Program-made: the position numbers and the translations under genes
Shown here: piece by piece, positions 8,770 through 15,805 of the stretch
How the letters are laid out: every line of letters starts with the position of its first letter
Numbering within the stretch: the stretch's first letter is position 1
DNA from: Paenibacillus mesophilus
GTDB taxonomy: Bacteria > Bacillota > Bacilli > Paenibacillales > NBRC-103111
Direction: 5' to 3'
Length of the DNA stretch: 64,000 nucleotides
Assembly: GCF_005938385.1 (NCBI RefSeq)
Contig: NZ_VCRA01000014.1
Span: 1 to 64,000 of the forward strand
The notes under the pieces: generated by a model
Told to the model about the DNA's origin: nothing
Seen by the model: the letters and a program-made list of their open reading frames with translations, nothing else
Databases searched by the model: none

Positions 8770-8916
8770 ATGCCGAAGGATATACCTCAACCTGTAAATC
8801 CTCCTACGGGAGCCAAGCAACGAAACGCCAATAATGGCGGCAAGAGTGAGCCGCTGCCCGGATCGAAGCGGACGAAGCAGGCGAACCATACCCGCCATAA
8901 CAACGGAGAAGGTTAA
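8770..8916 (+). CDS. sspP: Small acid-soluble spore protein P-like
   Basis: A 48-codon gene. The C-terminal half, SEPLPGSKRTKQANHTRHNN, follows the SspP signature (P-E-P-L-x-G-S-K-K-x-K-x-x-N-H-T-R) known from Bacillus, while the N-terminal half is Pro/Asn-rich and variable. SspP is a minor spore-core protein made in the forespore. A GAGAGGA site (8754-8760) precedes the ATG. It is the third of three small tandem genes. Family recognition is from memory of the signature and was not searched. Confidence 0.75.
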   Translation: MPKDIPQPVNPPTGAKQRNANNGGKSEPLPGSKRTKQANHTRHNNGEG

Positions 8917-9175
8917 AAAAATAATAACGAAATCCGGGTATAACAATCCGTATCCCGGACATACTATATGTGACGGTGAAGAGAGAGGTGTGGTTCCGTT
9001 GAACTATTCAACTGCAACACCAAGTAAGGATCAATATACCGAACATTGAAGCGGAGGCGATGTGCTAAAGACACGTTAGCGTGTTCCTAACACATGGAGT
9101 TGGATTGTTGGCTGACAGCGATCCTCGTGACCGAAGCAGAAGGTAAGGGAAAATCGATTCATACAAACCTATCAC

Positions 9176-9208
9176 CGTCAAAAAGGACCCGAAAGGGTCC
9201 TTTTGACG
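9176..9208. terminator. Bidirectional terminator between small genes and hydrolase
   Basis: CGTCAAAAAGGACCC (9176-9190) pairs with GGGTCCTTTTGACG (9195-9208) around a GAAA tetraloop. A/T runs inside the stem flank it on both strands, and it lies between convergent transcription units. The 260 bases before it (8917-9175) hold only imperfect hairpins and no convincing gene. Confidence 0.85.
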
Positions 9209-9216
9209 TTTGTGCG

Positions 9217-9246
9217 AAAAAGACCCGCCTGTAAATCCAAGCGGGT
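9217..9246 (-). terminator. Terminator of the alpha/beta hydrolase gene
   Basis: On the minus strand ACCCGC (9246-9241) pairs with GCGGGT (9228-9223), followed by CTTTTT. It starts nine bases past the hydrolase stop codon. Confidence 0.75.
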
Positions 9247-9254
9247 ATCGAACA

Positions 9255-10052
9255 TTAATCTTGTAAAGTCTTGATAAAAGAAGCAAGCTTATCTGCCAAA
9301 TCATTCGGGCTTTCCATCATGCTCATATGACCGACCTTCTCCAACAAAATTTGCCGGATAGACGGACTTTGCACCGAAAACGTTTTGTCTGGCTTAATGA
9401 TCTGGTCATTCTCGCCGGCAACGAGCACAACAGGACACGAGGCATGTTCCAGTACGGCATTCCGGTCAGGCCGTCCGCGCATCGCCTCTAACGTAAGTAC
9501 GGCACCTTCAGGTGGCGTGGCATAGCCGACTTTCTTCGCTTCCTCCACTTTCCCTGACATCGATTCGACGTGCTCGGGTGCAAAAAGCTTAGGAATCAAG
9601 CCGTCGACGAACGGCACAACCCCGGAATCGAGTACCGTCTGTATTGCGTTAAGCCGGTTCTCCCTGCCCTTCTCGTCATCCGGATAGGCGGTTGAATGAA
9701 TCAATCCGAACGCTGCAACGCAGTCGGAATGGCGCTCTGCGGCCGCCAATGTAACATATCCGCCCAGCGAATGCCCCAGCCATACGGCTTTGCCGATATT
9801 CAACTGCTTCAACAGCTGTGCCATGTCGTCAGCGAATGATTCAATCGGATAAGGTGTCTTAGGAACGCCTGACTGTCCGTGGCCGGGCAAATCCGGGACG
9901 ATCAGTCTGCAATGCTGCTGAAGAAACGGGACGACAGCATCCCAATAAGACGAGCTGCCGCAAAAACCGTGAAGCAGCAAAACGGGAATGCCATCCCCCT
10001 CATCCTTGTAGGCGATTTCGATAGAGCGTTCGGTCAGTTTCATTTTGTTCAT
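9255..10052 (-). CDS. Alpha/beta hydrolase fold protein
   Basis: A cytoplasmic hydrolase of about 265 residues. It has the oxyanion segment LLLHGFCGSS, the nucleophile elbow GHSLGG (Ser95), the acid in AGENDQIIKPD and the base in VGHMSMMES, the full Ser-Asp-His triad in family order. A variable cap lies at about residues 120-190. Substrate specificity cannot be read; esterase, lactonase or C-C hydrolase are all possible. The start is the second ATG (10052), seven bases from the GGGAGG complement at 10060-10065; the first ATG (10058) is too close. Monocistronic, with terminators on both sides. Confidence 0.88.
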   Translation of the reverse strand: MNKMKLTERSIEIAYKDEGDGIPVLLLHGFCGSSSYWDAVVPFLQQHCRLIVPDLPGHGQSGVPKTPYPIESFADDMAQLLKQLNIGKAVWLGHSLGGYVTLAAAERHSDCVAAFGLIHSTAYPDDEKGRENRLNAIQTVLDSGVVPFVDGLIPKLFAPEHVESMSGKVEEAKKVGYATPPEGAVLTLEAMRGRPDRNAVLEHASCPVVLVAGENDQIIKPDKTFSVQSPSIRQILLEKVGHMSMMESPNDLADKLASFIKTLQD

Positions 10053-10120
10053 GAACATTCCTCCCGATATTTATTTTCTCCATGCTACCCAAAAAGAAAC
10101 GGAAAAGCAAAGCCAACAAA

Positions 10121-10156
10121 AACAACGATGTGCGGAGTCCCGCTAACATCGTTGTT
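10121..10156 (-). terminator. Second terminator downstream of the tRNA pair
   Basis: On the minus strand AACAACGATGT (10156-10146) pairs with ACATCGTTGTT (10131-10121), with an inner GCGG/CCGC stem, and runs into TTTTTG. With the next hairpin it forms a double terminator between the tRNAs and the hydrolase. Confidence 0.75.
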
Positions 10157-10163
10157 GAACAAA

Positions 10164-10194
10164 AAAAATTACGGGTGAACCACCCGTAATTTTT
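10164..10194 (-). terminator. First terminator downstream of the tRNA pair
   Basis: A 13-bp perfect stem (10164-10176 with 10182-10194), loop GAACC, with an extended T run on the minus strand, nine bases past tRNA-Pro. Confidence 0.88.
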
Positions 10195-10202
10195 CTTCAA
10201 TA

Positions 10203-10276
10203 TCGGAACGACAGGATTCGAACCTGCGACCTCTTAGTCCCGAACCAAGCGCTCTACCAAGCTGAGCCACGTTCCG
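10203..10276 (-). tRNA. tRNA-Pro (anticodon CGG)
   Basis: Read on the minus strand it starts CGGAACG (10276-10270), has the anticodon loop TTCGGGA (anticodon CGG with G37, as usual for proline), the T-arm GGTTCGAATCC, and ends CGTTCCG with discriminator A at 10203. CCA is not encoded. Cotranscribed with tRNA-Arg. Confidence 0.93.
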
Positions 10277-10296
10277 TCGATATATAATTCGTCAAG

Positions 10297-10371
10297 CGCG
10301 CCACGGCGGGATTCGAACCCGCGACGCACAGTTTAGGAAACTGTCGCTCTATCCTGCTGAGCTACGGGCGC
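10297..10371 (-). tRNA. tRNA-Arg (anticodon CCT), with a bulge in the acceptor stem
   Basis: On the minus strand it starts GCGCCCG (10371-10365), with D-arm, anticodon stem ACAGT/ACTGT, loop TTCCTAA (anticodon CCT) and T-arm GCGGG/CCCGC. The 3' acceptor strand reads CGTGGCGC instead of the expected CGGGCGC, so one extra U (template A at 10303) must bulge out for the stem to close. Discriminator is G. CCA is not encoded. It may be a functional variant, a decayed copy or a read error. Confidence 0.85.
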
Positions 10372-10394
10372 AAGCACAATAACATGCAAGAAAA

Positions 10395-10423
10395 AGTATA
10401 GCATAAAGGTAGGCAAAAGTAAA
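10395..10423 (-). promoter_or_regulatory. Promoter of the tRNA-Arg/tRNA-Pro unit
   Basis: On the minus strand TTTACT (10423-10418), 17-base spacer, TATACT (10400-10395), 24 bases before tRNA-Arg. Confidence 0.7.
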
Positions 10424-10690
10424 GGTTATTCGTGTCCGGAAGTTGTCCGGCAGCAGGGGGAACCGTACAGTCATCGGCTAGACAGTTACGATTTATTTAA
10501 GGAACCCCTATGCAAGTTGACGAATTGCACAGGGGCCGTTTTGAACGATACAGAAATTTTAAGTTCGCTAAAGTGATACAGCTGCGAAGCATTGCCCCAT
10601 TAGAGCGTACTGCGAGTTTCTGTACCAAGAAAAACTTCAACTATAACGCGGTCGCTCATCTTCGAAGTACGTCGATAGACGTTTTTCTTA
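10424..10690. other. Intergenic region between tRNA promoter and solute-binding-protein gene
   Basis: No credible gene is seen. A hairpin of CCCCTaTGCAA with TTGCAcAGGGG (10505-10535) is a possible end signal for the minus-strand solute-binding-protein unit, although its T run (10538-10541) is on the plus side. A short ACGTC/GACGT inverted repeat is at 10669-10682. Confidence 0.45.
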
Positions 10691-11995
10691 CTACTTATTT
10701 GGCTGGTTCAACTTTTCTTTAATCGCCTTGTCCATCTGCTCGTCCGCTTCCCGCAACGCGGTGTTGATGTCCTTGCCCGAGTATAACACATCGTTGAACG
10801 AATTGATGATGATCGTGGCGGCGGGTAGGTTTTTGAACGATTGCAGCAGGGCCAGCTTCAGCTTCGTAAAGGCCAGCACATTTTTAGAATCGTACCCGCT
10901 GATGTTTTTGCCGAATTGGTTTTGGATAGTCGAATCCTTCAGTACGGACAGCCTTCCGTTTCGGGACAAGTCCGTCTGCACCTCATCGGACAACATGACG
11001 GACAGCACCTGAAACGCGGCCTCTTTGTTTTTGCTTTGGCTCGTAATAGCGAACGTATAGGAGTCTACACGCTGCCCCACCCCTGGCACTTTCGTATTTT
11101 GCGGATAGGTGACCACATCCCAGTTGAAATCTTTGACGGCAAGCATACTTTTCAACGTGGAGGTCGAATCGGTCATCATGGCCAGATGCCCCGTATTGAA
11201 TTCTTTAGCGTAATTCGTACCTTTCGGAGGGTAGCCCGGTATTTTGTATAAGCTGTACCACAAATTAAACAGATCCTGCCAGCCTTGCGTTTGAAAGACA
11301 GGCTTATTGGTTTTGACGTCGATCCACGGGAGGCTGACCTGGTAAGCTCCGCGGTACGCTCCATCCGGCCATAATCCCCAATACTGGACGCCACCCTCGC
11401 TTCTCGTCATTTTGACGGCCAGGTCCCGCACCTCTTCCCAGGTCATGTTATCTTTCGGATACGGGACCCCGAAGCGGTCAAACAGTTCCTTATTGTAAAA
11501 CAATGCGAATGCTTGATTGTACAAGGGGAGGCCGGCTAAATAGTCCAAATCGCTGCCGATTTTGATGGACTGCACAAGCTCGGGTTGAATGCGGTTGACA
11601 TCAAACTTATAGGTTTTGATTAATTCTTCCATATTGAATTGAAGTCCAAGTTCGACCAACTCGTTCATATTGAGCGGATAATTCGCGGCAATATCCGGAA
11701 TCTCTCTGGCCGCCACCTGCTCTCTGAGCGATTGTCCTTTCTCCGCAATATCGATTCTCTTCACGGTAATATGCGGATATTTTTTCTTGACGGGATCCGA
11801 TATATATCGTTGGACTTCTTCATCATTTATGGCTCCGCTGTGCGCGGCGATTGTGATCGTCACCGGCTGCGGGGCATCCGGCTTATTCGCCTCCTGCGTG
11901 TCTGCCGGTTTTTTCGCCGCACAGCCACCAGCCCCAACCGCGAGCAGCAAGGCGAGGATATTCATAACACTGCGAGTCTTGTTCAATAAGACCAC
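10691..11995 (-). CDS. Family 1 extracellular solute-binding lipoprotein (sugar ABC transporter)
   Basis: Captures a sugar or oligosaccharide outside the membrane for an ABC importer. About 434 residues: a signal peptide with lipobox ending GAGGC, a Lys/Asp/Pro-rich linker, then the family 1 binding fold (ITIAAHSG at the start, LPLYNQAFALFYNKELFDRFG and DNMTWEEVRDLAVKMT, typical of this family). Start is uncertain: GTG at 11995 or, better spaced from TGGGGTGG, TTG at 11986. It lies 40 bases downstream of the alpha-mannosidase gene on the same strand, so the two probably form an operon. No permease or ATPase gene is in the window. Confidence 0.85.
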   Translation of the reverse strand: MVLLNKTRSVMNILALLLAVGAGGCAAKKPADTQEANKPDAPQPVTITIAAHSGAINDEEVQRYISDPVKKKYPHITVKRIDIAEKGQSLREQVAAREIPDIAANYPLNMNELVELGLQFNMEELIKTYKFDVNRIQPELVQSIKIGSDLDYLAGLPLYNQAFALFYNKELFDRFGVPYPKDNMTWEEVRDLAVKMTRSEGGVQYWGLWPDGAYRGAYQVSLPWIDVKTNKPVFQTQGWQDLFNLWYSLYKIPGYPPKGTNYAKEFNTGHLAMMTDSTSTLKSMLAVKDFNWDVVTYPQNTKVPGVGQRVDSYTFAITSQSKNKEAAFQVLSVMLSDEVQTDLSRNGRLSVLKDSTIQNQFGKNISGYDSKNVLAFTKLKLALLQSFKNLPAATIIINSFNDVLYSGKDINTALREADEQMDKAIKEKLNQPNK

Positions 11996-12035
11996 CCCAC
12001 ATCTTGTTTTTTCAATGATTAAGAAAAAAAGACGC

Positions 12036-14702
12036 TTATACGAACTTCAAACGGAATGTCTGGATTTTCCAAGGCCCCAGTCGAATATCGAATGCATTGG
12101 CCTCGTGGGGAACGATTTTGCCGGATTCTTCATCCAAGGAGGCTTCCGTCACCTCCGTCAAGGGTTGGAAGCAGGTAAACAGAGCCGTGGCAGGAACACC
12201 CGACATGTTGTAGCAGCGTACGATCAGTTCGTCCTCTTTTCCGTTCTCCGGGCGCTTGATCACACTTGCGCAGATGTCGGAGCCGGACAGTTCGAAATAA
12301 CTCTTCGGCTCGGCCGGAATGGAATTCTCGCCAACCTTAACAATCGAGGGGTGCAGATCGGCCTGAAGACATTCCTGCAGCCGGACCAGATCTGCAAACG
12401 AGGCGGAATCGTCCAGAACGGCAAGCGCATATTTGAACGTCAATCGGCCTGTAATCTGGCCGCCTTCTTCGCCGTCAGTCAGTCGGGTTTTCGAAAACGA
12501 GCGGAACATCGTCACGTGAATGGAGCCCCGTTCGTCGTCAGGAGCGGCGCATTCGTGAAGGCCGAATGCCGAAACGAACGCCAGTCCGGTTCCGTCACGT
12601 CTGCGTTTGCCGACAATGCCGCCCATCTGCTTCTCCGGAACCTCGCATTCTTTCCAGTTCTGCGTTTCCGTCCGAATCCCCGTATGCCGCTCGACAAAGG
12701 CAAACGGTTGGTTGGCAAAAAAACTGGACGTTGGCACACCCGTAGGAACGACCAGACGCAGCCGATGATCGCGGGCTTGATTGTCGATTTCGGTTTTGAT
12801 ATCCACATGCGCCGCTCCCTTGGAAAGCCCGATCAAAGAGTGAATGGTCAGCACGACTCGTTCATCCGAACGCCGGAGCCCATGCGGAAGCATTTCCATG
12901 GAACGGGGAACCCGAAGCTCATGGGTAATTCGAAAAACGGTGCGAACCGGACCGTTCTCCACGGTTTCGATCGTACAGGCGGCGCCGCGGCTTGTAATCT
13001 GGCGGTCTTCGACGGGATTGACGTGATACCATCCGTCGCCGATTTCCCCGTCGTCCAGGTAGCTCAACAGTTCATCGTAGAGGATGCCGTTTTGTTTGTC
13101 GTATAGGGCGATCGTACCGTTGTCGCGGATCGTCAGCTTGATCCATTCGTTCTCTGCTTCCCGTTCCTGTCGGGAGAGAGGCTGTAAATAACGGGATGGT
13201 TTTACGCTTGGGACGATTTTATATTGGACCGCGCCCATAGCTGGAACGTCCACTTCCATGGAAACGGTATGGCGGTCCGCGCTTCTAGCCTCAGCCCCAA
13301 GCCCTCTTACGGTCATCTGTTTCCTCATCCGGCACAATCCGTACGGAATTTCTTCTCCGCGATGATCATGAATGGTAAAGCTGTTTATCAACTCGTAACC
13401 GAAAGGCTCTTGATATTGAGTAGGATAGTTCGGCTCGAAATCGATGTCTACGGTGACCACGCTTCGCCGGGGGAACGGCAGCGGATTCCACAAAGTGAGC
13501 ATTCTCGCGCCTCCGCTGCTTTCCGTATCGGGTTTGGCTGATTCCTTGCTCAGGATGGTCTTGATCACCTGCAAAGAAATTTCCTTCGCCTGATCGAACC
13601 GATACTGCATGTCACGGTGCACCTGATCGATCGAGCAACCGCAGATCGAGTCGTGCGGATGGTTTTGCAGCAAATACTTGTACGCGAGATCGACAAATGC
13701 CTTCTGCACGGGAAACCCGCGAAGCGCGGACAAAGCGGCCAGAGGCTCGACCCATTTTTCCAGCAGCACCTGGCATTCGTCGTTCGCTTTTTTAAGCGGG
13801 TAACGGCTCGACAACGTATGGGTGATCAAGTAATTGGATCCCGGCGCATCTTTGCCCGGCTCGTTCAGTTCTCCCGTTATGACCGGCATCTCTTGCCGAT
13901 ACGGTTCGAGCTGCTCGCCCATCCGTTCCAGATTCACATGGCGGACGTCCGCTTCCGGATAAAGGTCGCGGATCATGTCCAGATAATACGCCGTGTTCGG
14001 GCGAATCCGCGCATGATCTTGACAGTCCATGAGCAGACAGACGGGGATCGGGCTTCGTTTCAGCTCCCGTTCTATGGCGGTTTGAATCAACTGCTTCGTA
14101 TCCTCCGGGGACAACCCTCTGCGTTCCGCCTCCATGAGCACGACCAGGAATGCCCCGTACGAGTTTGCATCCTGCAGCTTGAAGGTGATGCATTCGCTCC
14201 CGTCCGGCGATCGCCAACGGAAATGAGCCGGAGCGTCGTGCTCGTTGACCCCCCTCCCCAGCAGGGCATACGAAATGCCAAACCCGCTGAAGATTTGCGG
14301 CATTTGGGCAATATGACCGAAAATATCGCATACGTACCCGTACCTCCACGGTTCGACCCCCCATTCCTTGCAAATGCGCCGGCCTGTCAGCAAATTGCGG
14401 ATCAGACTTTCGCCGGACAGCAAGTATTCATCGGGCATGACGTACCACGGTCCGATCACGATCCGGCCATCTTGAATGAGCCGGGCGAGCCGTTCCCGTT
14501 TGGCAGGTTCGATCTCAAGGAAATCCTCCAGCACGATCGTTTGGCCGTCCAGATGAAATGTGGCAAACTCCGGACGGCGCTCCAGCTCATCGATCATTTC
14601 GTTCATGACGGCTACAAGCCAGAAGCGAAAGCCTTGGAAGGATTCGTACCATTCCCGGTCCCAATGGGTACTGGAAAAGTAATAAATGGATGGTTTCGTC
14701 AT
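12036..14702 (-). CDS. Glycoside hydrolase family 38 alpha-mannosidase
   Basis: A cytoplasmic retaining zinc alpha-mannosidase of about 888 residues, near family length. Seen in order: the metal-site motif SSTHWDREW at the N-terminus, GPWYVMPDEYLLSGESLIRN, YVCDIFGH with the likely nucleophile Asp, and NHPHDSICGCSIDQVHRDM with another zinc ligand in the mid-domain (about residues 325-345), followed by the beta-sandwich C-terminal half. The ATG at 14702 follows a GGAG site; the upstream TTG at 14741 adds 13 residues not expected in the family. Adjacent to a sugar-binding lipoprotein gene and divergent from an AraC gene, which suggests it processes imported mannose-containing oligosaccharides. 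Confidence 0.92.
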   Translation of the reverse strand: MTKPSIYYFSSTHWDREWYESFQGFRFWLVAVMNEMIDELERRPEFATFHLDGQTIVLEDFLEIEPAKRERLARLIQDGRIVIGPWYVMPDEYLLSGESLIRNLLTGRRICKEWGVEPWRYGYVCDIFGHIAQMPQIFSGFGISYALLGRGVNEHDAPAHFRWRSPDGSECITFKLQDANSYGAFLVVLMEAERRGLSPEDTKQLIQTAIERELKRSPIPVCLLMDCQDHARIRPNTAYYLDMIRDLYPEADVRHVNLERMGEQLEPYRQEMPVITGELNEPGKDAPGSNYLITHTLSSRYPLKKANDECQVLLEKWVEPLAALSALRGFPVQKAFVDLAYKYLLQNHPHDSICGCSIDQVHRDMQYRFDQAKEISLQVIKTILSKESAKPDTESSGGARMLTLWNPLPFPRRSVVTVDIDFEPNYPTQYQEPFGYELINSFTIHDHRGEEIPYGLCRMRKQMTVRGLGAEARSADRHTVSMEVDVPAMGAVQYKIVPSVKPSRYLQPLSRQEREAENEWIKLTIRDNGTIALYDKQNGILYDELLSYLDDGEIGDGWYHVNPVEDRQITSRGAACTIETVENGPVRTVFRITHELRVPRSMEMLPHGLRRSDERVVLTIHSLIGLSKGAAHVDIKTEIDNQARDHRLRLVVPTGVPTSSFFANQPFAFVERHTGIRTETQNWKECEVPEKQMGGIVGKRRRDGTGLAFVSAFGLHECAAPDDERGSIHVTMFRSFSKTRLTDGEEGGQITGRLTFKYALAVLDDSASFADLVRLQECLQADLHPSIVKVGENSIPAEPKSYFELSGSDICASVIKRPENGKEDELIVRCYNMSGVPATALFTCFQPLTEVTEASLDEESGKIVPHEANAFDIRLGPWKIQTFRLKFV

Positions 14703-14754
14703 ACTGCTCCGTGCCTCTCTTTCCCGAACCGAATCGGTCAACCTAAATTTGAAT

Positions 14755-14782
14755 TTGCTGTCGGGGAACTATTGATTATAAT
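14755..14782 (+). promoter_or_regulatory. Promoter of the araC-type gene, with overlapping inverted repeat
   Basis: TTGCTG (14755-14760), 16-base spacer, TATAAT (14777-14782). The inverted repeat CTATT-N6-AATAG around 14769-14784 overlaps the -10 box in the divergent gap to the mannosidase gene and could be an operator (inference). Confidence 0.6.
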
Positions 14783-14853
14783 AGAACCACACCGACTGTA
14801 CGTACTTCGATTTCCGTTCTTTGTCCTTACTCGTGTGAAGGAGTCGATCATCA

Positions 14854-15756
14854 ATGGCGTATAAGCGTGTAACTCTTAATCAAGAAATCGTCATCGACAA
14901 CATCATTACATTCCATTACTACGAGCTGTCCGGGTCGTACTACACGAAAGGCGAACGCCATGATTTTTGGGAATTTGTTTACGTCGATAAAGGCGAGCTT
15001 CTGGTGCGGACGGACAGCGGCAAGTTCAGGCTGCAGCAAGGCGAAATCGTCTTCTATAAGCCGAACGAGTTCCACGGGGGCGGCTCCGATGAGAAATCGC
15101 CGCCCAATCTGATCATTGTGACGTTCGACTGCGCTTCGGAAGCGATGAAGTTTTTCGAGAATATGAGATTCCGGATCAACGAACAGGAGAGGCTCCTGCT
15201 TACGCTGCTTGTCAACGAGGGGTATAACGCGCTTACTCCGCGGATTGACAAGCCTTTCAAACGGGTGCTTCACAAAAAGAAAAATGCGCCGTTCGGCAGC
15301 GAGCAGTTGATCAAAACTTATTTGGAGCAGCTCCTCATTCACTTTATCCGCAGGCTGAAACAGTCGGAAAGTATGCCGAAGCTTGCATCGACAACGAACG
15401 AAAACATGGAAAACGATTTGACCCGACAAATTATCGGGTACATGTCGAATCACCTGGAATGCAATTTCACGCTGCAACATATTTGCAGCCATTTTTCCGT
15501 CGGACGTTCCCAATTGTCGCGCGCGTTCAAATTGAAAACCGGTTCCGGCGTTATCGAATATTTCCACAATCTCAAAATCGAAAAGGCAAAAGCGCTTATT
15601 CGCCAAGAGTCTTACAATTATACCGAAGTCGCCGAACGATTGGGGTACAGCAGCGTCCATTACTTCTCCCGCCAATTCAAGCGGATGACGAATATGACGC
15701 CGACCGAATATGCGCGATCCGTCCGGGCGAGAATCGCCAACCACAAGCATACCTGA
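14854..15756 (+). CDS. AraC-family transcriptional regulator
   Basis: A 300-residue regulator with an N-terminal cupin-like sugar-sensing domain (HDFWEFVYVDKGELLV, LQQGEIVFYKPNEFH at about 35-75) and a C-terminal double helix-turn-helix (about 190-290: FTLQHICSHFSVGRSQLSRAFK and the family signature ERLGYSSVHYFSRQFKRMTNMTPTEYAR). AAGGAG at 14838-14843 supports the ATG. Divergent from the GH38 gene and within the carbohydrate locus, so it most likely activates one or more of these units in response to a sugar. Confidence 0.92.
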   Translation: MAYKRVTLNQEIVIDNIITFHYYELSGSYYTKGERHDFWEFVYVDKGELLVRTDSGKFRLQQGEIVFYKPNEFHGGGSDEKSPPNLIIVTFDCASEAMKFFENMRFRINEQERLLLTLLVNEGYNALTPRIDKPFKRVLHKKKNAPFGSEQLIKTYLEQLLIHFIRRLKQSESMPKLASTTNENMENDLTRQIIGYMSNHLECNFTLQHICSHFSVGRSQLSRAFKLKTGSGVIEYFHNLKIEKAKALIRQESYNYTEVAERLGYSSVHYFSRQFKRMTNMTPTEYARSVRARIANHKHT

Positions 15757-15805
15757 AGTGATCCGTAATCCCCCGGGGCTTGAGATCGTGAAGCGTTCAC
15801 GGTGT

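Noticed and set aside
8917..9055. Short plus-strand peptide frame ending PSKDQYTEH
   Set aside because: Only about 16-19 codons with a non-ATG start and no family resemblance; too weak to call.
10510..10722. 70-codon plus-strand frame between tRNAs and the solute-binding-protein gene
   Set aside because: No ribosome-binding site, begins inside a hairpin, and overlaps the end of the minus-strand gene.
13617..14864. 415-codon plus-strand frame opposite GH38
   Set aside because: It overlaps zinc-site and nucleophile motifs of GH38 on the other strand and overlaps the araC start.
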